From the NCBI RefSeq assembly GCF_003015185.1, contig NZ_CP027860.1:4991001-5055000 (forward strand): DNA of 64,000 nucleotides, written 5' to 3'. The notes beneath the pieces were generated by a model, which saw only the letters and a program-made list of their open reading frames with translations, ran no database searches and was not told the origin of the DNA. Each line of letters starts with the position of its first letter. Positions within the stretch are counted from its first letter, which is position 1. Below, in pieces: positions 38,981 to 47,808 of the stretch. This DNA comes from Ahniella affigens. GTDB lineage: Bacteria; Pseudomonadota; Gammaproteobacteria; Xanthomonadales; Ahniellaceae. Both the position numbers and the translations under genes were made by a program.

Positions 38981-40459
38981 ATGCTCGCGCCCCAGGAACA
39001 ACCGTATTTCCCACTGTTTGCAGATTTGCGCCAAGTTTCGGTGCTGGTGGTGGGCGGTGGTGTGGTCGCCGGGCGCAAGATCGATGCGTTGCTTGCCGCC
39101 GACGCCAAGGTCACGGTTGGCGCGCCGGAACTCAGCGATCACCTGCAGGCCCTGCAATTGGCGGGCCGCATTCGCTGGATTCGTGGCACGTACGAGGCGA
39201 ACTGGGTGCGTCATCGCGGACTGGTGATCGGTGCGACGAATGATCCTCTGGTGAACCAGGCCGTTGCGACTGATGCGCGCGCACATGGGATTCTGGTCAA
39301 CGTCGTCGACGAGCCGGAGATTTCGAACGTCATTTTGCCGGCAGTCGTGCGCCGTGGCCCGCTGACGGTCGCGATTGGCACGCAAGGGTTCGCGCCGTCG
39401 CTGTCGCGACGTCTGCGGGAGGAGCTGGAAAAGTTTCTGTCGCCGACCCTCGCGGGCTTGTTTGATCTGGCGGCTCGTTATCGCGCGCGGATCAAATCAG
39501 CGGTCCCGCTCGGCAAGGAGCGTCGTGACTTCTACGACTGGTTGCTGGATGGCCCGGTGCATGCGTCGTTGCGCGCCGAGCGCGCCCAGGAGGCGGAAAC
39601 GCTGCTGCAGCAGGCGCTGAATGAGCCAAGTGTGCAGACCCGGCAGACGGGCGAAGTGCTGCTGGTTGGCGCCGGCCCCGGTGACCCAGACTTGTTGACG
39701 GTTCGGGCGTTGCGCGCGCTGCAGCGTGCCGATGTGATTTTGCACGATCGCTTGGTGGGACCCGCGATCCTCGCGCTTGCGCGTCGCGACGCGGAGCTCG
39801 TCAGCGTTGGGAAAGAAGGTGGCGGCCCGAGCACATCGCAGGAGTCGATCCAGGCGCAGCTGGTCGCTCTCGCATTGGCCGGCAAGCGCGTCGTACGCCT
39901 GAAGGGCGGCGATCCGTTTGTGTTTGGTCGCGGCGGCGAAGAGGCCGAGTATCTGTCCGCTCATGGGGTTCGCTTCGAAATCGTGCCGGGTATTAGCGCG
40001 GCGCTCGGTTGCGCTGCTTATGCTGGCGTGCCGCTGACGCATCGTGAGCATGCGCAGGCGCTGGAGTTTGTGACCGCGCACGGCGCCGAGGACGCGCAAA
40101 GCCTCGACTGGCAGGCACTGGCAGCCACGAACAAGACGGCCGTGTTTTTCATGGCCGTCAACAAATCCGCCGACTTGAAGCGGAATCTGATTGGCGCCGG
40201 CCGGGCATCTTCGACGCCCGTTGCCATCGTCGAGAACGGCACGCTCCCAGAACAACGCGTCATTCGCGCCACACTCGGTCAGTTGGCTGACGCCGTCCGC
40301 CAGTATCGCGTGCAGTCGCCGGCGCTGGTGATTGTTGGCGATGTGGTGAACGTGTCTGAGCGCATCAGCTGGTTCGGCGCGGCGCCGATTCAGATGGCGC
40401 CGCCGCTGGCAAGAAGTGTGGAATCCATAGACGCCGCGCAGCCAAGTTACAGCTACTGA
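38981..40459 (+). CDS. cysG: CysG siroheme synthase
   Basis: 492 residues. The N-terminal third is the NAD-dependent precorrin-2 dehydrogenase/ferrochelatase (VLVVGGGVVAGRKIDALL). The C-terminal two thirds are the SAM-dependent uroporphyrinogen III methyltransferase (VGAGPGDPDLLTVRALR, VVRLKGGDPFVFGRGGEE, VPGISAALGCAAYAGVPLTHR). The one polypeptide makes siroheme from uroporphyrinogen III for sulfite/nitrite reductase. It is divergent from the CysB-like regulator. Confidence 0.96.
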   Translation: MLAPQEQPYFPLFADLRQVSVLVVGGGVVAGRKIDALLAADAKVTVGAPELSDHLQALQLAGRIRWIRGTYEANWVRHRGLVIGATNDPLVNQAVATDARAHGILVNVVDEPEISNVILPAVVRRGPLTVAIGTQGFAPSLSRRLREELEKFLSPTLAGLFDLAARYRARIKSAVPLGKERRDFYDWLLDGPVHASLRAERAQEAETLLQQALNEPSVQTRQTGEVLLVGAGPGDPDLLTVRALRALQRADVILHDRLVGPAILALARRDAELVSVGKEGGGPSTSQESIQAQLVALALAGKRVVRLKGGDPFVFGRGGEEAEYLSAHGVRFEIVPGISAALGCAAYAGVPLTHREHAQALEFVTAHGAEDAQSLDWQALAATNKTAVFFMAVNKSADLKRNLIGAGRASSTPVAIVENGTLPEQRVIRATLGQLADAVRQYRVQSPALVIVGDVVNVSERISWFGAAPIQMAPPLARSVESIDAAQPSYSY

Positions 40460-40548
40460 AACGCGGCGGATTGCGCCTTCTCGTAGCAAGACTTGCGATC
40501 CGCCGCATGCCGGTAGCGGTTTCGATGCGGTGATGGTGAAGTCGCGGC

Positions 40549-41301
40549 ATGACCCCGTCGCCTCGTCTCGTCACGTTTCGCGCCGTATTGCATGCGCTCC
40601 CGTTGTCGCTGCTTGTCGCCGCGCTGGTCTGGCATGGCCCGATGGCGCAAGATCCGAGCTATCACGACTTTGCTGACCAGCGGCACTGGCTTGGCGTCGC
40701 CCAGGGTCAGAACACTTGGTCGAATCTGCCCTTCTTCGTTGCCGGCGTACTCGCACTGATCAGAGGTGTCATGGCGCCGGTGAACCTTCGCTGGCCAGCC
40801 TGTGTGATGGGTTTGGGCTTGCTCGGTGTTGCGGTTGGCTCAGCGTGGTATCACCTGGCGCCGACCGATCAGTCGCTGATTTGGGATCGGCTGCCGATGA
40901 GTGTGGCGTTTGCTGCGGCGCTGGTGCTGATTGGCATCGATCGATTCCATCCACGCGCTCGATTCGCGCTAACGCCTCTGGTCTTACTCGCCGCCGGTTC
41001 GGTCGGTATTTGGCATTGGACCGGTGATCTGCGGGCCTACGCGGTGGTCCAGTTTGGGTCGCTGCTATTGATGATCCAGTGCTTGCTCTTTGGCCAGGGG
41101 AATCGGCTGCGGGCTAGCTGGATCTGGCTGGCGATCGTTTGGTATGTCGTGGCGAAAGGGTTTGAGGCCAGCGATCTCTGGTGGTGGCAAGCGTCGGGCC
41201 AGCAGCTGGCCGGGCACATGTTGAAGCACCTCGCTGCGGGAATTGGCTCGATGTGTTTGGCGTTGGCGATTCCGATTAAATGGCGCCACGACCAGCATTA
41301 G
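40549..41301 (+). CDS. alkaline-ceramidase-like (CREST family) integral membrane protein
   Basis: 250 residues, about seven membrane segments. It has the pattern of bacterial alkaline phytoceramidase-like proteins: YHDFADQRHWLGV...NTWSNLPFF, GSAWYHLAPTDQSLIWDRLPM and a late HMLKHLAAG. Conserved His/Asp/Ser (SAWYH, D of WDRLP, LKH) are the expected zinc/catalytic residues of the CREST superfamily. The true substrate is unknown. It starts 89 bases after cysG. Confidence 0.8.
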   Translation: MTPSPRLVTFRAVLHALPLSLLVAALVWHGPMAQDPSYHDFADQRHWLGVAQGQNTWSNLPFFVAGVLALIRGVMAPVNLRWPACVMGLGLLGVAVGSAWYHLAPTDQSLIWDRLPMSVAFAAALVLIGIDRFHPRARFALTPLVLLAAGSVGIWHWTGDLRAYAVVQFGSLLLMIQCLLFGQGNRLRASWIWLAIVWYVVAKGFEASDLWWWQASGQQLAGHMLKHLAAGIGSMCLALAIPIKWRHDQH

Positions 41302-41334
41302 GGCGGACGTCTGGAAATTCTCGTGCCGGGATCG

Positions 41335-41612
41335 CTTCGCGCAGGGGCAGACCCCTGCAGCTGCCCCGCGGGTTGGTGGGTCGCTCCAATTCGGGACGTG
41401 CGCGGTGTTCGTACCTGCAGGAGCAGACCCCTGTGTCTGCCCTGGCCACCGTCTTGCCCCATTGGCGCGTCGGGTGATCTCACCACCACAAACCTTGTTG
41501 CAGGGGATCCGAGGTACGACGAACCTGGGCAGACACGGGGGTCTGATCCGACGGGGTGACGGTGCCGGTCGGAGTGGTCGTTCGGCCTGAGCAGATACGG
41601 GATCTGCCTACC
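41335..41612. repeat. cluster of four small palindromic repeats (GCAGACCCCTG family)
   Basis: CGCAGGGGCAGACCCCTGCAG near 41340, GCAGGAGCAGACCCCTGTG near 41420, GGGCAGACACGGGGGTCTG near 41525 and GCAGATACGGGATCTGCC near 41591. They vary in arm sequence but share the CAGAC/GTCTG core with the copies at 20333 and 27141. The region lies between convergent genes and holds no gene. Confidence 0.6.
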
Positions 41613-41621
41613 GTTGGACAC

Positions 41622-41649
41622 AAAAAAACCGGCCGAAGCCGGTTTTTTT
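41622..41649. terminator. bidirectional intrinsic terminator
   Basis: AAAAAAACCGGC, CGAA loop, GCCGGTTTTTTT: a GC-rich stem flanked by A- and T-runs on both sides. It lies between the ceramidase-like gene and the end of the leftward tonB operon, so it can stop both. Confidence 0.88.
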
Positions 41650-41670
41650 GGTATTGCGATGAATCCAGGT

Positions 41671-42084
41671 TTACTGCGAGACGGGCGCTTCAAAACCAAT
41701 CTTGGCCATGCCGTTGTTCTTGGCAGACCCCATCAGGTCGGCAAGCACTTCGTACTGGGTGTAGGGATCGGCTTTGATTTGCACCATCGGCTGCGGGTCC
41801 TTGCGGGAATCGACCGCGAACTGCGCTTCGAGTACTTCGAGCTGGATCGGCTGACCGTCCAGGAACAACGTACCGTCGCGGTTGATCGAGATCTCAAGCG
41901 GCTTTGGTGGATCCGGCTGGTCGACCGGGTTGTTGGTCTTCTGTGGCAGGTCGATCATGATCTTGTGGCTCATGATCGGGACCGTGATCATGAAGATGAT
42001 CAAGAGCACCAACATCACGTCCACGAGGGGCGTGACGTTGATGTCGGCCATGGCGCCACCGCCGGAGTTATTGGAAAAGGCCAT
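41671..42084 (-). CDS. exbD: ExbD/TolR family protein (second ExbD)
   Basis: 137 residues, one N-terminal membrane helix with the essential Asp in NVTPLVDVMLVLLIIFM and a periplasmic domain. ExbD couples the ExbB proton channel to TonB. The start has GAGGAG upstream. It is ten bases downstream of a close paralogue (same core motif NVTPLVDVMLVLLIIFMIT), a duplicate pair typical of xanthomonad-type tonB operons. Confidence 0.92.
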   Translation of the reverse strand: MAFSNNSGGGAMADINVTPLVDVMLVLLIIFMITVPIMSHKIMIDLPQKTNNPVDQPDPPKPLEISINRDGTLFLDGQPIQLEVLEAQFAVDSRKDPQPMVQIKADPYTQYEVLADLMGSAKNNGMAKIGFEAPVSQ

Positions 42085-42094
42085 GCTTATCTCC

Positions 42095-42508
42095 TCACTT
42101 TTCCGGATGGGTGGCGAAGCCGATCTTCTTCATGCCCGACGTCTTGGCGATTCCCATGATGTCAGACAGGACACGGTATTCCGTGGTCCGGTCGGCACGG
42201 ATCTCGAGCAAGGGCTGCGGTTCACGGCGGGCTTCGATACGCAGCTGCTGTTCGAGCGTCTGGCGCATGACCGGCTGATCGTTGAAGTACAGCTCGCCGT
42301 TGGATTTGACGGCGAGTGCGATACGCGCCGGCTCTTCTTTCGGCTTCTCCAACATCGACTTGTCAGGCAGCTCGATTTTGACCTTGTCGGTCATCAGCGG
42401 CGTGGTGATCATGAAGATGATCAGCAGCACCAACATCACGTCCACGAGGGGCGTGACGTTGATTTCGGCCATGACGCCGCCGCTGTCATTGTTGCTCGAA
42501 AAGGCCAT
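42095..42508 (-). CDS. exbD: ExbD/TolR family protein (first ExbD)
   Basis: 137 residues with the same N-terminal helix motif INVTPLVDVMLVLLIIFM as the downstream copy; the periplasmic parts differ more (this one KVKIELPDKSMLEKPKEEPARI). AGGAG precedes the start. Having two ExbD proteins suggests either a mixed complex or specialised partners, as shown for Xanthomonas ExbD2 in some settings. Confidence 0.92.
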   Translation of the reverse strand: MAFSSNNDSGGVMAEINVTPLVDVMLVLLIIFMITTPLMTDKVKIELPDKSMLEKPKEEPARIALAVKSNGELYFNDQPVMRQTLEQQLRIEARREPQPLLEIRADRTTEYRVLSDIMGIAKTSGMKKIGFATHPEK

Positions 42509-42533
42509 TGCTGGCTCCTATGACTGTGCGGAC

Positions 42534-43415
42534 TTACTTCTTGGCGGACTTCGGCGACACGCTATCGACGCGCGAGCCAGTGGCGAAGAAGTCGTGCAGG
42601 TCATGCGCGAATTCGTCGAAACGGGCGTTGATCTTGCGGTTCGAGCGGTTGAAGAAGTTGTATGCCAACACGGCCGGGATCGCGACGAACAGACCGAGCG
42701 CGGTCATGATCAGCGCTTCACCCACCGGACCGGCAACGGCCTGCAGAGATGCGTCGCCAGCGGCGCCGATGCTGAGCAGGGCGTGGTAGATACCCCACAC
42801 CGTACCGAGCAGACCGACGAACGGAGCCGACGAACCGGTCGTGGCGAGCCAGGTCAGACCGTTTTCGAGCTTGCTGCTCTCACGGGCAACGGCTTGGCGC
42901 AGCGCACGGTCAATGAACTCGGAGCGGTTCAGCGCTTCAACCAGGCGCGAACCTTCGTGACGCTGGTGGTGGGCGGCGGCGCCGGCGCACTCCAGAGCAA
43001 TCTTCGAGAACGGCTCGCTGGCCTTCTGTTCTTCCATGAAACGGACGGCATCAGCAGCCGACGGCGTTTCCCAGAACAAGCGGATGACCTTTTCCATACG
43101 ACCGGTGATACCGGTGTTACGGATCGTGTTCATCACAATGTAAACCCACGACACCAGCGACATGACGATCAGCGTAACGAACACCGCCCAGCCGACCCAG
43201 TCGAAGTTCTGGATCATGTGGGAGAAGCCCATTTTCTCCAGTGCATCGGCGTCATTGCCGGCGGACGGAGCCGGTGCCGGTGCGGCACCTGCTGGCTGGG
43301 TCGGGGCAGAAACCGGAGCCGAGGTCACTTCAGGGGCCGGAGCAGCTGCGGCATCTGCCGGGGCAGCGCCTGCCGCATCGGCGGTTGGGGTGGAGGTCTG
43401 ATCATCTTGCAGCAT
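42534..43415 (-). CDS. exbB: ExbB/TolQ/MotA-type proton channel
   Basis: 293 residues. The first ~75 are Ala/Pro-rich, an extension relative to typical ExbB. The core follows, with VGWAVFVTLIVMSLVSWVYI, the long cytoplasmic loop, and the pair GLLGTVWGIYHAL and EALIMTALGLFVAIPAVLAYN that line the proton path. It works with ExbD and TonB to power outer-membrane transport. AAAGG lies upstream. It lies 25 bases upstream of the first exbD. Confidence 0.92.
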   Translation of the reverse strand: MLQDDQTSTPTADAAGAAPADAAAAPAPEVTSAPVSAPTQPAGAAPAPAPSAGNDADALEKMGFSHMIQNFDWVGWAVFVTLIVMSLVSWVYIVMNTIRNTGITGRMEKVIRLFWETPSAADAVRFMEEQKASEPFSKIALECAGAAAHHQRHEGSRLVEALNRSEFIDRALRQAVARESSKLENGLTWLATTGSSAPFVGLLGTVWGIYHALLSIGAAGDASLQAVAGPVGEALIMTALGLFVAIPAVLAYNFFNRSNRKINARFDEFAHDLHDFFATGSRVDSVSPKSAKK

Positions 43416-43456
43416 GGCGTTACCTTTCGATTACAAAGGAGAGGGTGGTTTAGTTC

Positions 43457-44110
43457 TTAGTTCAACGAGAATTTGATCGGCACAAGCACGTACGACTGCA
43501 CCAGCTGACCATTCTTGCGCTCCGGGTTGAAGCGCCAGTTCTTCACGGCCTGAATGGCGGCCTGGTCCAGTTCGCGGTGGCGGCTGGATTTGTCGATATC
43601 GACCTTGATCGGCAGGCCTTCCTCGTTGACCAGCACGCGCAGGACCACTTCGCCCTGCAGGCGACGGCGCATCGCGGCCGGCGGGTAGCGCGGCGGCTTC
43701 AGACGACGATAGCTTGGGTCTTCGGAGGCGCCCACATCCGGCGGCATGGCCGGGGCAGGCGGAGCCGGCGGCGCTGGTGGCGGCGCTGGTTCAGACATTG
43801 GCAGCGGCTCGTCGAACACCGGGGTTTCTTCCGGTTCCGGTGGCGGCGGCGCCGGGGTCGGCCGCTTCTCGATCACCTTGGGCTCGATCTTTTTCGGCGG
43901 CTCAGGTGGCGGTGGTGGCGGCGGCGGTGGAGGTGGTGGCGGTTCCAGGAACACGACCTCGACGGTTTCGTCTTCCTCGTCCTCGGTGGCATCCGGCGGT
44001 TTAACCGGTGCGGCCAGGAACAAGAACACGCTGGCATGTACAGCCAGGGCAACAGATTGCCCGGCCACACGGCGCCAACTGAATCCTGATTTTTCCAAAG
44101 TGTTGGACAT
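43457..44110 (-). CDS. tonB: TonB energy transducer
   Basis: 217 residues from MSNTLEKSGFSWRR. One N-terminal membrane helix (VALAVHASVFLFLAA), a long proline-rich spacer (with a run of 13 Pro, then KKIEPKVIEKRPTP), and a C-terminal TonB domain (YPPAAMRRRLQGEVVLRVLV ... KNWRFNPERKNG). It transmits proton-motive energy to outer-membrane TonB-dependent receptors. An earlier GTG start would add 14 residues with no clear benefit. It is the first gene of the exbBDD operon. Confidence 0.93.
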   Translation of the reverse strand: MSNTLEKSGFSWRRVAGQSVALAVHASVFLFLAAPVKPPDATEDEEDETVEVVFLEPPPPPPPPPPPPPEPPKKIEPKVIEKRPTPAPPPPEPEETPVFDEPLPMSEPAPPPAPPAPPAPAMPPDVGASEDPSYRRLKPPRYPPAAMRRRLQGEVVLRVLVNEEGLPIKVDIDKSSRHRELDQAAIQAVKNWRFNPERKNGQLVQSYVLVPIKFSLN

Positions 44111-44173
44111 AAATGCGTGAAACTCGTTGTGGACCTGGGCCGAAATCGCCACGTCCGGGGACGCGGGTTGGTG

Positions 44174-44204
44174 ATTATAGCCCGGGCTTTGGATTTGCGA
44201 ACAA
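44174..44204 (-). promoter_or_regulatory. promoter of the tonB-exbBDD operon
   Basis: Read leftward: a perfect -10 TATAAT (44174-44179), preceded by TTCGCA with a 16-base spacer or TTGTTC with 19. The -10 is about 64 bases before the tonB start. A Fur site might be expected but none is obvious. Confidence 0.6.
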
Positions 44205-44491
44205 GCGGGGCGAACCCCGATTCTCAGTCTGCCTCCTTGCCGACCTTGTCCGTTTCAACGGAAGACCCGGCAGACCGGGTTTTCCGTACAAGAATGGTCT
44301 GGAAACCGGGTTGCGGCAGCCAGTCACCCCTGGTGGAACGATCGAACAGCACTCGTCCTGAGCACCCATTCTGATTGCAAATCCGGCTCCGGGCCGAAAT
44401 CGCTGCCGATAGCAAGACCGCCTGCGCGCTCTCGTTACCGTTGGCACCATCCGTGGCGCACCGGTCAGACAGCCTCTGCCGTCTGTTTGGC

Positions 44492-44517
44492 CTGCCCGCC
44501 AGATCCGTGGCGGGCAG
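44492..44517 (-). terminator. hairpin after the TPR gene, possible terminator
   Basis: CTGCCCGCCA / TGGCGGGCAG, a 10-bp stem with a 6-base loop, 19 bases past the TPR stop in the leftward direction. There is no good U-run, so Rho-independent function is uncertain. The surrounding gap (44205-44535) holds no gene I can see. Confidence 0.45.
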
Positions 44518-44535
44518 CCGGGAGATGATGCTTAC

Positions 44536-45846
44536 TTACTTGACGCTCTTCAGCCAGGACGCCGCCGATTCCTTGGTGCTCGGGAATGCGAGCGCCTTGG
44601 TATAGGCCGCCTTGGCAGCGGACAAATTATCGAGTTCCAACTCGCAGTTGCCGAGCGTCAGCCAGTTTTCACCCTGCCGCTCGAAGCCACCCTTGGCCGC
44701 TGCGGCAGTTGCCGCCTGCTTGCACTCTGGATACTTGTCGCCTTCATACAACGCCAGTGCCTTTAGATACAGAATCTCGCCGTTTTGGGCAAACGGCTCA
44801 GCTTTGCTGTAGGCATCGGCAGATTCAACATACTTATCGGCATAACGAAGGGCATCGCCGAGCGTCTTATAGGTATCAAGGCTCGGTTTCAGTTTGTTGG
44901 CAGCGACAGCTGAATTGACCACTTCGACGGCCTTCAGCGGCATGTCCACATAAGAATAAATCGAGGCCAGATGGCGGATGTCGTTCTCGCTCTTCAGCAC
45001 GCCACGATCGTAGGCGGCCTGCAGCACGCCGGCCGCTTTGGCTTCGCCACCTTCCATTTCGAGGTAGGACTGGCTGGCCAGCTTGACGATCGGCAGCAGG
45101 TCGGGCTTCTTGGCGAGAATCTCTTCCGCTTCGCGCACCGCTTCTGGGTATTTCTCAGCGTCGTAGTAGCTCTGCACGATCAGCTGATACATCGAGTCGC
45201 TCGGTTCCTTGGCCGTGGCGACCGCCTTTTTGGCGGGTTCCGGCACCAGGTCGAACTTTTCCTGACGGTAATAGGAGATTGCCAAGACCTGCCAAGCGCG
45301 TGCATCGTCGCTGCCGGTTTCGTCGAGGAAGCGCTTCGCATAGTTGATGGCGAGGTCGTACATGTCCTCGTTCGAGGCCAGTTGCGACACGCCGATCATC
45401 AGACCAAAGTGATTGGTGTTCGGCAGCGCATCCAGATCGACCGCCTTCTGGTAGTACTCAAGCTGCTTGGCGACATCGTCGTCGCGCTCGGAGTACACGT
45501 TGCCAAGGCCTTGATAGACATTGGCTTGCTCAAGTTTGTTGACCTTTTTGTCGGCCAGCACTTCGTTCAGCAGCGTCTCGGCCTTGTCGTAGTCGCCTTC
45601 GTCGATGGCGTCGAAGCCAGCCACCAGCTTCTTGTTGAGCCGCTCGCTCATCTTGAACGTCGGTTCCACGCGCTTGGCGTTCGGATAAGGGTTTGGCGCC
45701 TTTTCCGTCTTTTTGTTGCGATCACGATCGCGCTTGAATTGTGAAGAGCTGCCGCTATCACGCGCATAGCTGGTGTCTGGCAGGGCTAGGCCCAGTCCGG
45801 CGGTGATGGCGAGGCAAAGCACGCCTGTGCGAAGAATCGATTTCAT
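44536..45846 (-). CDS. exported TPR-repeat protein upstream of tonB
   Basis: 436 residues with a signal peptide (cleaved near SYARDSG), a lysine/arginine-rich linker, then about eight TPR-like helical pairs (KLVAGFDAIDEGDYDKAETLL, QANVYQGLGNVYSERDD, and others). A protein of this kind commonly precedes tonB-exbBD in this group of bacteria. A periplasmic partner role in TonB-dependent transport is plausible but unproven. It has its own promoter, so it is not strictly in the tonB operon. Confidence 0.8.
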   Translation of the reverse strand: MKSILRTGVLCLAITAGLGLALPDTSYARDSGSSSQFKRDRDRNKKTEKAPNPYPNAKRVEPTFKMSERLNKKLVAGFDAIDEGDYDKAETLLNEVLADKKVNKLEQANVYQGLGNVYSERDDDVAKQLEYYQKAVDLDALPNTNHFGLMIGVSQLASNEDMYDLAINYAKRFLDETGSDDARAWQVLAISYYRQEKFDLVPEPAKKAVATAKEPSDSMYQLIVQSYYDAEKYPEAVREAEEILAKKPDLLPIVKLASQSYLEMEGGEAKAAGVLQAAYDRGVLKSENDIRHLASIYSYVDMPLKAVEVVNSAVAANKLKPSLDTYKTLGDALRYADKYVESADAYSKAEPFAQNGEILYLKALALYEGDKYPECKQAATAAAAKGGFERQGENWLTLGNCELELDNLSAAKAAYTKALAFPSTKESAASWLKSVK

Positions 45847-45891
45847 TTAAAACCTCGTCAGGACGAATGCGCCAACAACAAAGGGGCGCGA

Positions 45892-45920
45892 AGGTTAGCG
45901 AAGGGGCGGGATGGGCTCAA
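45892..45920 (-). promoter_or_regulatory. promoter of the TPR-protein gene
   Basis: Read leftward: -35 TTGAGC (45915-45920), 17-base spacer, -10 TAACCT (45892-45897), about 50 bases before the start codon. Confidence 0.5.
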
Positions 45921-46006
45921 GCTCAAACCGCTGGAGTTTACAAGCGTATCCATTAAACAGACGTTCGATTGAGGGCCGATCGCACGCGGAAAACCGCGAT
46001 CATGGC

Positions 46007-46831
46007 TCATCCTGCGTCCATTTTCAGCTTTGGCGCCCGGCATTGTGGGCTGGCCCCGCGGGCGCGCGCCTGCTCGAAAAGCGGCCGGGTCCTGCCAAGG
46101 TTTTCGGTCAATCGGTCAGCCCGGCGTTCTGGATCGGGGTGGGTCGACAGCCATTCTGGGCTCCGAACCGGCGCCTCGGCGGTCATCCGCTGCCACAACG
46201 TCACGGCGGCAGATGGATCAAACCCCGCCTGTGCCATCAAGCGCTGGCCGAGCAAGTCGGCATCGCTTTCGTTTTGCCGCGAAAACGGCAGCAACACGCC
46301 CACCTGGGAACCCACGCCGAGCAACGCCAGCACCTGTCGGCTTTGCTCGGGCGACGCTTTGCGGCCGGCGTACGCAGCGACCGCAGCGCTGGCGGCTTCG
46401 GCCGCGAATTGGTTGGAAACGCGCGCGGCGCCATGGCGGTCGACTACATGGGCGATTTCGTGTGCGAGCACCGCAGCCATCTGGTCCGGCGTTTCTGCCA
46501 TCGGAAACATGCCCGTGTGGACGCCGACTTTGCCGCCCGGCAGCGCGAACGCATTCGCTGCCTTGTGGTTGAACACCGCGACTTCCCAAGGCGTTTGCTG
46601 CCAGCTGGCTGGCAACTGTCGCACCAACGCCTGCGTGATGCAGTCGACATAGCGCGTCTTCTCGGCATCCTGGCTCAGGGTGTCGGACGCCTTCATCTGC
46701 TGGAATGCCGTGAGCCCCATGGTGTTGATTTGGGAATCGCTGATCAACAGCAATTGGTCACGGCCGCTCATATTGGTCGCGCAGCCACCGAGCCCGGCCA
46801 GCAGCACCAATCCAAATAACCTCGCCTTCAT
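46007..46831 (-). CDS. M48 family zinc metalloprotease lipoprotein
   Basis: 274 residues from ATG 46831 with GAGG upstream. Lipobox LGGC (Cys17) marks an outer-membrane-type lipoprotein. The zinc motif HEIAH is at 124-128, with a third ligand in NESDADLLG. It resembles the LoiP/YcaL/BepA group, which process or degrade misassembled envelope proteins. It follows the RimK-like gene with 14 bases between them. Confidence 0.87.
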   Translation of the reverse strand: MKARLFGLVLLAGLGGCATNMSGRDQLLLISDSQINTMGLTAFQQMKASDTLSQDAEKTRYVDCITQALVRQLPASWQQTPWEVAVFNHKAANAFALPGGKVGVHTGMFPMAETPDQMAAVLAHEIAHVVDRHGAARVSNQFAAEAASAAVAAYAGRKASPEQSRQVLALLGVGSQVGVLLPFSRQNESDADLLGQRLMAQAGFDPSAAVTLWQRMTAEAPVRSPEWLSTHPDPERRADRLTENLGRTRPLFEQARARGASPQCRAPKLKMDAG

Positions 46832-46845
46832 CGCAACACCTCGCC

Positions 46846-47808
46846 TCACAGGGTGGGGAAATGAGCTTTTGAGAACGCCACGCGTTCTGCTGGATCTTTG
46901 GACAACTGCTTGGCCTGCTCCAGTTCCTGGATCTTGCGGAGCCGGTTCAGCAAACCGTTACCGTTGGCCATCTGAATTGCCAGACCCGGGCGGGCGTTCA
47001 GCTCCAGAATGAGGGGTCCGAGTTGCTTGTCGAGCACAATATCGACGCCAACATAGCCCAATTCACAGAGCTCGAACGCTTTCGCACCAATCATCAGCAG
47101 ATCGTCCCAGCGGGGAATCTGCAGGCCTACGATGCTCGATTCGGTATCGGGATGCTCCTTGATGATTTCGGTGCCCCAGACGCCGCGTCTGGTCAGACCG
47201 GTCGGGATATCGATCCCGACGCCGATGGCGCCCTGATGCAGATTGGCTTTGCCGTCAGAGAGCCGGGTCGGCAGGCGGATCATTGCCATGGCCGGGTACC
47301 CGAGAAAGCTGATGATGCGGATGTCGGGCACGCCCTTGTACGAGACATTTTCGAAAATGGGGTCGAACTGCACGCAGTACTCGACCAGAATGTGATCCGG
47401 TTGGCCGCCGAGCGAGAACAGACCAGACAGCATGTTCGACAGGTGATGGTCAAACTCGTCCCGGTTCATGAACGACCCGTTGGAGCGCCGGTATTTGTCA
47501 CCCCGACGACCCGTGATCACCAGAATGCCATCACCACCCGAGCCATGGGCGGGCTTGACGACGAACTGCTCGCGATCCTTGATTTTTTCGTGCAACTCTT
47601 CGATTTCGTGTTCTTCACGGACCACGGCATAGAGCTCGGGCACTGGCAGCTCTGCTTTCAGCGCCAGCGTCTTCGTGATCAGCTTGTCATCGACCCGCGG
47701 ATAGAACCGGCGTTGGTTGTAGGCCAGCACAAACTCGGCATTGCGCTGACCAATGCCCATGAGGCCCTTGGCCCGGAGGCGCCGGGCTACTTCAAACAGG
47801 CCGATCAT
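46846..47808 (-). CDS. RimK-like alpha-L-glutamate ligase (ATP-grasp)
   Basis: 320 residues, ATP-grasp fold: FVVKPAHGSGGDGILVI (nucleotide-binding lysine and glycine loop), PDIRIISFLGYPAMAMIRLP, and the metal-binding end GPLILELNARPGLAIQMAN. It is the alpha-L-glutamate-ligase-like partner that occurs with UUP1-type inactive transglutaminase membrane proteins. The peptide or small-molecule substrate is unknown. It overlaps the upstream gene by four bases. Confidence 0.85.
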   Translation of the reverse strand: MIGLFEVARRLRAKGLMGIGQRNAEFVLAYNQRRFYPRVDDKLITKTLALKAELPVPELYAVVREEHEIEELHEKIKDREQFVVKPAHGSGGDGILVITGRRGDKYRRSNGSFMNRDEFDHHLSNMLSGLFSLGGQPDHILVEYCVQFDPIFENVSYKGVPDIRIISFLGYPAMAMIRLPTRLSDGKANLHQGAIGVGIDIPTGLTRRGVWGTEIIKEHPDTESSIVGLQIPRWDDLLMIGAKAFELCELGYVGVDIVLDKQLGPLILELNARPGLAIQMANGNGLLNRLRKIQELEQAKQLSKDPAERVAFSKAHFPTL